Program-made: the position numbers and the translations under genes | In this document: piece by piece, positions 54,680 through 64,000 of the stretch | How positions within the stretch are numbered: the stretch's first letter is position 1 | Layout: each line of letters begins with the position of its first letter | Assembly (NCBI RefSeq): GCF_000807255.1 | Contig: NZ_CP009268.1 | Location: 1,828,384 to 1,892,383 of the forward strand | Direction of reading: 5' to 3' | Length of the DNA stretch: 64,000 nt | Origin: Clostridium pasteurianum DSM 525 = ATCC 6013 | Lineage (GTDB): Bacteria > Bacillota > Clostridia > Clostridiales > Clostridiaceae | The notes under the pieces: generated by a model | Told to the model about the DNA's origin: nothing | Database searches by the model: none | What the model saw: only the letters and a program-made list of their open reading frames with translations

Positions 54680-57600
54680 ATGTCAAGAGCTAAACAATCA
54701 ATGGATGGTAATACAGCCGCTGCACACGTAGCATATGCCTATACTGACGTAGCTGGTATTTACCCAATCACACCATCAAGTCCAATGGCAGACAGTGTTG
54801 ATATGTGGTCTGCAGCAGGTCAAGAAAACATTTTTGGTAATCAAGTTAAAGTTGTAGAAATGCAGTCTGAAGCAGGTGCTGCAGGAACTGTTCATGGTTC
54901 TCTTGCTGCAGGTGCACTTACTACTACATTTACAGCTTCTCAAGGTCTTCTATTAATGATTCCAAATATGTACAAGATTGCTGGTGAAATGCTTCCAAGT
55001 GTATTCCATGTATCTGCACGTACAGTTGCATCACATGCACTTAACATTTTCGGTGATCATAGTGACGTATATGCTTGTCGTCAAGTGGGTTTTGCAATGC
55101 TTGCTGAAACAAATCCACAAGAAGTTATGGACTTAAGTCCTGTTGCACATCTTGCTGCACTTGAAGGAAAAGTTCCTTTCATCAATTTCTTTGATGGATT
55201 CAGAACATCACATGAAATTCAAAAAATTGAAAAATGGGATTATGAAGACCTTAAAGAAATGTGTAATATGGATGCTGTAAAAGCTTTCCGTGATCATGCA
55301 TTAAATCCAGAAAAACCAGCTATGCGTGGTTCTCATGAAAATGGAGATGTTTTCTTCCAGCATCGTGAAGCCTGTAATACAGCTTATAACAACTTACCAG
55401 CTATAGTTGAAAAATATATGGCTAAAGTAAATGAAAAACTTGGTACAGACTATGACTTATTCAATTACTATGGAGCAGAGGATGCTGATCGTGTCATCAT
55501 AGCAATGGGATCTATCTGTGACGTAGCTGAAGAAGTTATTGATTACTTAACAGCTAAAGGAGAAAAAGTTGGACTAGTTAAAGTTCGTCTATATCGTCCA
55601 TGGGTATCTGAAAGTATTCTTAAAGCTCTTCCTAAAACTGCTAAGAAAGTTGCTGTCCTTGACCGTACAAAAGAGCCAGGAGCACTAGGTGATCCATTAT
55701 ACCTTGATGTTGCTACAACTCTTCGTGAAGCAGGACTTAATGATATTATATTAACAGCAGGACGTTATGGATTAGGTTCTAAAGATACTCCACCTTCATC
55801 TGTATTTGCTGTATATACTGAACTTTCAAAAGATGCTCCTAAGGCTCGTTTCACACTTGGTATAGTAGATGACGTTACTAACTTAAGCTTACCAGAAGTT
55901 AAACCAGCTCCTATTACATCTGCAGCTGGTACAGTAGAATGTAAATTCTGGGGTCTTGGTGGTGATGGTACTGTTGGTGCTAACAAGAACTCTACAAAAA
56001 TCATTGGTGACCATACAGATAAATTTATCCAAGCATATTTCCAATATGACTCTAAGAAAACTGGTGGTATAACTATTTCACATCTTCGTTTTGGTGACAA
56101 ACAGATTAAGAGCCCATATTACATAAATCAGGCTGATTTTGTTGCTTGCCATAATCCATCTTATGTTGTTAAAGGATACAAGATGGTTCAGGATGTTAAA
56201 CCAGGCGGAATCTTCATGATTAACTGCCAGTGGTCAGATGATGAACTTGACTCTAAGATTAATGCTGCTGCTAAAAAATATATTGCAGAAAACAACATTC
56301 AATTATATACAATAAATGCTATTGATAAAGCAATTGAAATTGGTATGGGAAAACGTACTAACACAATTCTTCAATCTGCATTCTTCAAATTAGCAAATGT
56401 TATGCCAATTGATGATGCTGTTAGCTTTATGAAAGCTGCTGCTAAGAAATCCTATGGTAAAAAAGGTGATGCAGTTGTAGAAATGAACTACAAAGCAATT
56501 GATGCTGGTGTAGATGCTGTTCATAAAGTAGAAGTTCCAGCTTCTTGGGCAAATCCTGAAGCAGATGCTCCAGCTGCAAAAATCGCTGGACGTCCAGAAG
56601 TAGTTAAAATGGTTGAAGACCTAATGAATCCTATTGGACTTATGGATGGAGATAGTCTTCCTGTATCTGCATTTACAGAAATTGTAGACGGACAATTTGA
56701 AATAGGTGCTGCAGCATATGAAAAACGTGGTACTGCTGTAATGGTTCCAGAATGGGATAAAACAAAATGTGTTCAATGTAATATGTGTTCATTTGTATGT
56801 TCTCATGCTACAATTCGTCCATTTATGCTTGATGGAGATGAAGTTAAAGCTGCTCCTTCAAACATCAAACTTGCTGACACTAAACCAAAAGCTGGAGAAT
56901 ACAAATTTACAGTAAGCGTAACTCCTCTTGACTGTATGGGATGCGGAGAATGTATTACAGTTTGTCCTACAAAGGCTATAACAATGGTACCTCAAGAAAG
57001 TCAATGGGATCAGCAGCCAGTATTTGATTACTTAGTTGCAAATGTGAGCAAGAAAGCTGGAATTCCTGCTGATACTACAGTTAAGGGATCTCAATTTAAT
57101 CAGCCACTTCTTGAGTTCTCAGGAAGCTGTGCAGGATGTGCAGAAACATCTTATGCTCGTATACTTACACAATTATTTGGTGAACAAATGTATATTTCAA
57201 ATGCTACAGGATGTTCTTCAATCTGGGGTGGTCCTGCTGCAACTTGTCCATATACTGTTAATAAAGATACAAATAGAGGTCCAGCATGGGCTAACTCATT
57301 ATTTGAAGATAATGCAGAACACGGATTTGGTATGTATCTTGGACAGAAAACTCTTCGTGACCAAGTTATAGCTAAAGTTGAAAAACTTGCTGCTGATGAT
57401 AAAGCATCTGCTGAATTTAAAGCTGCTGCTGCTAAGTTTATAGAAACAAAAGAAAGCACAAAAGAAAATACTCCTGCTTCTGAAGCATTAGTAGCTGAAC
57501 TTGAAAAAGCTGCTGCAGCAGGTTGTGAGCTTTCTAAAGAAGTTCTTGAAAAGAAACAATATCTTCCTAAGAAATCAGTATGGGTTCTTGGTGGAGACGG

Positions 57601-58225
57601 TTGGGCATATGATATTGGATTCGGCGGACTTGACCATGTACTTGCTACTGGAGAAAACGTAAATGTTATGGTATTTGATACAGAAATGTATTCTAATACA
57701 GGTGGTCAAGCTTCTAAGGCTTCTAATATAGGTGAAGTTTGTCAATTCGCTGCTGCTGGTAAAGACATTGGTAAGAAGAGTCTTGCTGAAATCGCTATGA
57801 GCTATGGCTATGTGTATGTAGCACAAATCGCTCTTGGTGCTAATCCAGCTCAGACACTTAAGGCTATTTCTGAAGCAGAAGCTTATAACGGACCATCATT
57901 AATAATTGGATATGCTCCTTGTGAACTTCACGGAGTTAAGGGTGGTATGAACCACTGTCAGGATGAAATGAAATCAGCTGTAAAATCTGGATATTGGAAT
58001 TTATTCTCATTCAATCCTGCTCTTAAAGCAGAAGGAAAGAATCCATTCACTCTTACATCTAAACCAGGTGATGGAACTTACCAAGAATTCTTAAATAACG
58101 AAACACGTTATACTCGTTTAAAACGTGCATTCCCAGATCGTGCTGAAAAATTATTCAGTGAAAATGAGAAAGCTGCAATGGAACGTTATGAACATTTATT
58201 AAAGTTAGTAGAACTTTATAAATAA
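54680..58225 (+). CDS. nifJ: Pyruvate:ferredoxin (flavodoxin) oxidoreductase 1
   Basis: The 1181-aa single-chain enzyme oxidises pyruvate with CoA to acetyl-CoA and CO2, reducing ferredoxin or flavodoxin, and can run in reverse. Seen in order: domain I ([10 protein letters not shown]), domain III, two ferredoxin-type clusters (CVQCNMCSFVC near 697 and CMGCGECITVC near 752), the proximal-cluster region CAGCAETSY and the thiamine diphosphate site [13 protein letters not shown] with SNTGGQ. By my count 24 of 27 arginines use CGT, unlike its neighbours, which use AGA. ATG follows AATAAGGAGGAAATTTAAT. It has its own promoter and terminator. Confidence 0.97.
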   Translation: MSRAKQSMDGNTAAAHVAYAYTDVAGIYPITPSSPMADSVDMWSAAGQENIFGNQVKVVEMQSEAGAAGTVHGSLAAGALTTTFTASQGLLLMIPNMYKIAGEMLPSVFHVSARTVASHALNIFGDHSDVYACRQVGFAMLAETNPQEVMDLSPVAHLAALEGKVPFINFFDGFRTSHEIQKIEKWDYEDLKEMCNMDAVKAFRDHALNPEKPAMRGSHENGDVFFQHREACNTAYNNLPAIVEKYMAKVNEKLGTDYDLFNYYGAEDADRVIIAMGSICDVAEEVIDYLTAKGEKVGLVKVRLYRPWVSESILKALPKTAKKVAVLDRTKEPGALGDPLYLDVATTLREAGLNDIILTAGRYGLGSKDTPPSSVFAVYTELSKDAPKARFTLGIVDDVTNLSLPEVKPAPITSAAGTVECKFWGLGGDGTVGANKNSTKIIGDHTDKFIQAYFQYDSKKTGGITISHLRFGDKQIKSPYYINQADFVACHNPSYVVKGYKMVQDVKPGGIFMINCQWSDDELDSKINAAAKKYIAENNIQLYTINAIDKAIEIGMGKRTNTILQSAFFKLANVMPIDDAVSFMKAAAKKSYGKKGDAVVEMNYKAIDAGVDAVHKVEVPASWANPEADAPAAKIAGRPEVVKMVEDLMNPIGLMDGDSLPVSAFTEIVDGQFEIGAAAYEKRGTAVMVPEWDKTKCVQCNMCSFVCSHATIRPFMLDGDEVKAAPSNIKLADTKPKAGEYKFTVSVTPLDCMGCGECITVCPTKAITMVPQESQWDQQPVFDYLVANVSKKAGIPADTTVKGSQFNQPLLEFSGSCAGCAETSYARILTQLFGEQMYISNATGCSSIWGGPAATCPYTVNKDTNRGPAWANSLFEDNAEHGFGMYLGQKTLRDQVIAKVEKLAADDKASAEFKAAAAKFIETKESTKENTPASEALVAELEKAAAAGCELSKEVLEKKQYLPKKSVWVLGGDGWAYDIGFGGLDHVLATGENVNVMVFDTEMYSNTGGQASKASNIGEVCQFAAAGKDIGKKSLAEIAMSYGYVYVAQIALGANPAQTLKAISEAEAYNGPSLIIGYAPCELHGVKGGMNHCQDEMKSAVKSGYWNLFSFNPALKAEGKNPFTLTSKPGDGTYQEFLNNETRYTRLKRAFPDRAEKLFSENEKAAMERYEHLLKLVELYK

Positions 58226-58231
58226 TATTTT

Positions 58232-58263
58232 ACAAAAGGTGTTTGCTTGCAAACACCTTTTGT
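58232..58263 (+). terminator. Terminator of the first PFOR gene
   Basis: ACAAAAGGTGTTTGC (58232-58246) is the exact reverse complement of 58249-58263; the right arm contains the T-run. Confidence 0.85.
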
Positions 58264-58315
58264 ATATCTATAATAAAGGCAGAATATGTTCTTATGTTTC
58301 TATTCTGGTCATTTT

Positions 58316-58345
58316 AAAAAGGAGCCCATGAAGTGACTCCTTTTT
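58316..58345 (+). terminator. Second hairpin between the PFOR genes
   Basis: AAAAAGGAG (58316-58324) pairs with CTCCTTTTT (58337-58345) around a 12-base loop; a back-up terminator or the end of an unseen short transcript. Confidence 0.55.
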
Positions 58346-58452
58346 GTTATTCATGTGAATAATAATTACTTATAAAATGGTTAAACCATCAAAAACAATA
58401 ATTTTTTACTAGTGAAGGTATTAAAAAAATAACTTAATATTTAAATATAATT

Positions 58453-58481
58453 TTGAATAATACAATGAAAAATGTTATACT
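58453..58481 (+). promoter_or_regulatory. Sigma-A promoter of the second PFOR gene
   Basis: TTGAAT (58453-58458) and TATACT (58476-58481) with 17 bases between; unlike the flavodoxin and first PFOR promoters, with no Rex-like site nearby. Leader about 110 bases. Confidence 0.6.
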
Positions 58482-58575
58482 ATTATTAAATAGTCTTAGT
58501 TGGTTCTTCTAGGGCGTTGTATTATGTAAAATGACTTGTATTTTTTGAAGATGCCTAAGGATTATGATTTATTAA

Positions 58576-62127
<3,552 letters not shown>

Positions 62128-62133
62128 CAACTA

Positions 62134-62175
62134 TTAAAAAAGAGAGAAAGGTTTTAACTTTTCTCTCTTTTTTAA
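62134..62175 (+). terminator. Terminator of the second PFOR gene
   Basis: AAAAAAGAGAGAAAGG pairs with CTTTTCTCTCTTTTTT around TTTTAA; the right arm gives the T-run. Confidence 0.82.
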
Positions 62176-62266
62176 TAAAATAATATAAATTTTACTTAAA
62201 CCCCTTTTATTATTTTCATTTTAAGAGTAGAATTAGAACATGACACGAAAAAGGAGGTATTTATTA

Positions 62267-62614
62267 ATGAGTGAAAATGAAAAGAATGTATGCGGTATAG
62301 ATGGATGTGGATGCGGTGAAAATGAACATGAACACCAGCATGAAGACAGCTGTAGTTGTGGTTGTGGAGACCATGATGGAGCATGCACTGTTGAACTTGA
62401 AGATGAACATGGAAACGTAGTTTCTTGTGATGTTATAGACGGCTTTGTGTATAATGATTCAGAATTTGCATTAGTTCAAAATCCAGAAGATGGTTCAGTA
62501 TATTTATTTAAAGTAGTTGGTGAAGGTGAAGATGGAGAACTTGTAGTTCCCGATGATGAAGAATTTAAAGCAGCTACTGCTTACTATGAATCAACTTTGG
62601 AAAAAGATAAATAA
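62267..62614 (+). CDS. DUF1292 protein with a Cys/His-rich N-terminus
   Basis: The 115-aa acidic protein has a DUF1292 domain at residues ~45-110 (CTVELEDEHGNVVSCDVIDG, SEFALVQNPEDGSVYLFKVV). The first ~45 residues are unusual: eight cysteines and several histidines (CGIDGCGCGENEHEHQHED, then SCSCGCGDHDGAC) that could bind metal. The function of DUF1292 proteins is unknown. ATG 62267 lies behind AAAGGAGGTATTTATTA; an in-frame ATG at 62240 precedes that site. A terminator follows. Confidence 0.85.
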   Translation: MSENEKNVCGIDGCGCGENEHEHQHEDSCSCGCGDHDGACTVELEDEHGNVVSCDVIDGFVYNDSEFALVQNPEDGSVYLFKVVGEGEDGELVVPDDEEFKAATAYYESTLEKDK

Positions 62615-62624
62615 TTTCTAAAGG

Positions 62625-62653
62625 AAGCCGCTGCTTATGTCAGCGGTTTTTTT
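62625..62653 (+). terminator. Intrinsic terminator after the DUF1292 gene
   Basis: CCGCTG (62628-62633) pairs with CAGCGG (62641-62646), followed by seven T. Confidence 0.85.
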
Positions 62654-62726
62654 AATTTTTACATAGATATGCATTTTAAGAATATAATTAATAAAATAAA
62701 TTGTAGGTAGTAAATGGAGGAGTAAA

Positions 62727-63368
62727 TTGGAAAAACTAGCTATATTCGATATAGATTATACATTGACAAAAAGAGAAACACTTTTTGAATTTTATATGTT
62801 TCTATTAAAGAAAAAACCACATTTAATTATACATATGCCAAAGGGAACTATAGTATCAGTTCTATATGCATTAGGTATTGTTGAGGCGGCTAAAGCTAAG
62901 AGTGATTTTATGACTTTTATAAAGGGAATTCATGAAGATGAAATAAGAGAACTTGCAAAAGAATTTTATCGCAAAAGATTTAGTAAAATTTTTTATACAG
63001 ATGCAATTAATACTTTAAAGAGACTAAAAGCACAGGGGTATAAGATATATTTAATTTCTGCATCTGCAGAATTTTATTTAAATGAACTCTATAATATAAA
63101 GGAAGTTGATAAAGTTATAGGTACACGGTTTAAATTTGTTAATGGCTATTATACGGGTGAAATTATAGGAGAAAATAATAAAGGTGAAGAAAAGGTTAGA
63201 AGACTTATGGAAGTGTTAAAAGAGGAAAATATAGAAGTGGATTTTAAAGAGTCCTATATGTATTCTGATTCTCTTGCAGATCTTCCATTACTTAAATTAG
63301 TAGGCCATCCTTATTTGATAAATTCAAGGAAAAAGATTAATAATATTGAAATTTTACATTGGAAGTAA
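62727..63368 (+). CDS. HAD-superfamily phosphatase (subfamily IB, SerB-like)
   Basis: The 213-aa protein has HAD motif I IFDIDYTLTKRET (nucleophile and acid Asp), motif II in LISASAEFY, the motif III lysine in GEEKVRRL and motif IV YSDSLADLPLL. This pattern matches HAD-IB phosphoserine-phosphatase-like enzymes; the helical cap region (MFLLKKKPHLIIHMPKGTIV) is of the type seen in the PSPase-like group with broad substrates. The start is TTG 62727 after TGGAGGAGTAAA. It is followed 24 bases later by a class IV aminotransferase gene. Confidence 0.86.
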   Translation: MEKLAIFDIDYTLTKRETLFEFYMFLLKKKPHLIIHMPKGTIVSVLYALGIVEAAKAKSDFMTFIKGIHEDEIRELAKEFYRKRFSKIFYTDAINTLKRLKAQGYKIYLISASAEFYLNELYNIKEVDKVIGTRFKFVNGYYTGEIIGENNKGEEKVRRLMEVLKEENIEVDFKESYMYSDSLADLPLLKLVGHPYLINSRKKINNIEILHWK

Positions 63369-63392
63369 CTATTTTCAGGAGGCGGAGTTTTA

Positions 63393-64000
63393 GTGGAAGA
63401 CATAAGTTATAGAGAATTTTATATGAAAAATGATAAAATTATGCAAAAGGATAGTTTTAACAGTGAATTTATGAATTTGGGAAAATCTCTTTATGAAGTG
63501 ATCAGGATAGAAGATGGAGTGCCTTTATTTATAGAAAAAAATCTTAAGCGAATAGAAAACTCAGCTAAGATCACAAATTTAATATTGCCAATAAATTCAG
63601 AGGAAATTAGAGAAAAGGTAAATAGAGTAATTGAAGTCAATAAGGTAGAAGTAGGTAATATAAAAATAGTATTTAATTTCTATAATGATAAATGTAACTT
63701 TTACGTCTATTTTATAAAACACAACTATCCAACGAAGGAGCAGTACAATAGGGGAGTAGATACTGTATTTTATCATGGAGAGAGAGTAAATCCCAATGCT
63801 AAAGTTGTAAATTTAAAATTTAGAGCAGCAGTAGAAGAGAAAATAAAAAACTGTAATGCCTATGAAGCTATACTAGTGGATCACAACGGAAATGTAACAG
63901 AAGGAAACAGATCAAATATATTTATGGTAAAGGAAAATACAGTCTATACTGCTCCCTTAGAAGATGTGCTTCCAGGCACCACCAGAGATTCAATTATAGA
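63393..64000 (+). CDS. Class IV PLP aminotransferase / aminodeoxychorismate lyase-like, 3' truncated
   Basis: The frame opens at GTG 63393 behind CAGGAGGCGGAGTTTTA and runs off the window (202 codons seen). Residues LGKSLYEVIRIEDGVPLF and FIEKNLKRIENSAK, the PLP-lysine region VVNLKFRAAVEEK, and EGNRSNIFMVKEN with VLPGTTRDSI are those of the branched-chain aminotransferase/4-amino-4-deoxychorismate lyase/D-amino acid transaminase superfamily. Which of these it is cannot be decided here; a PabC role in folate synthesis is one possibility. Confidence 0.85.
   Translation, partial: MEDISYREFYMKNDKIMQKDSFNSEFMNLGKSLYEVIRIEDGVPLFIEKNLKRIENSAKITNLILPINSEEIREKVNRVIEVNKVEVGNIKIVFNFYNDKCNFYVYFIKHNYPTKEQYNRGVDTVFYHGERVNPNAKVVNLKFRAAVEEKIKNCNAYEAILVDHNGNVTEGNRSNIFMVKENTVYTAPLEDVLPGTTRDSII

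Noticed and set aside
55765-57459. Long antisense reading frames inside the PFOR genes
   Set aside because: They have no ribosome binding sites or protein-family features and arise from the codon bias of the sense genes.

Overview
The window is AT-rich DNA with short intergenic gaps, mostly AGA arginine codons and strong GGAGG-type ribosome binding sites. It carries endospore genes (spoIIAA-spoIIAB-sigF, a spoVAE-type gene, yunB, a pdaA-type deacetylase) and anaerobic ferredoxin-linked genes (two pyruvate:ferredoxin oxidoreductases, flavodoxin, the hydrogenase maturase hydE). This points to a Clostridium sensu stricto-type anaerobic spore-former; the species cannot be fixed from the sequence alone. 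No rRNA, tRNA, CRISPR array, insertion sequence or prophage was seen.

Layout. (1) 1-15929 is a surface polysaccharide locus: the 3' part of a Wzt-type ABC ATPase, a 1042-aa double glycosyltransferase, a paralogue of its second half, a GtrB-like membrane glycosyltransferase on the other strand, several GT2/GT4 enzymes, an O-antigen ligase/polymerase-like protein, a TagA/WecG enzyme, rfbD and a Wzx-type flippase. (2) 16135-27991: nitroreductase, cyclodeaminase-like protein, PdaA, a solitary adenine methyltransferase closely resembling C. difficile CamA, spermidine synthase, the spoIIA operon with a readable sigma-H promoter, a SpoVAE-type protein, a class A PBP and YunB. (3) 28143-37151: HflX with an extra N-terminal JAMM/RadC-like domain, a MocR regulator, a HEAT-repeat protein, YigZ, YebC, a DUF6056-like membrane protein and pdxST. 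(4) 37152-47359: ptsG behind a leader with promoter, cre site and antiterminator/terminator switch, a small membrane-anchored protein, parE-parC, a DJ-1/PfpI protein and an M16 peptidase. (5) 47617-53527: hydE, recJ, murG and a beta-CASP metallo-hydrolase. (6) 53528-62127: flavodoxin and two adjacent PFOR genes; flavodoxin and the first PFOR share a nearly duplicated promoter, and the flavodoxin promoter carries a Rex-like operator. (7) 62128-64000: a DUF1292 protein, a HAD phosphatase and the 5' part of a class IV aminotransferase.

The most unusual non-coding feature is a ~197-bp intergenic repeat found at 9112-9309 and 42332-42527. It has two internally duplicated ~50-nt modules inside a long-range stem whose pairing survives base changes, so it looks like an undescribed structured RNA or a small mobile RNA-like element. 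A second, unrelated ~40-70-bp dispersed repeat occurs in five intergenic places. Other points worth a second look are the JAMM-HflX fusion, the CamA-like methyltransferase, the ptsG leader, the flavodoxin/PFOR promoter duplication with a degraded beta-CASP gene tail, and the contrasting arginine codon use of the two PFOR genes.
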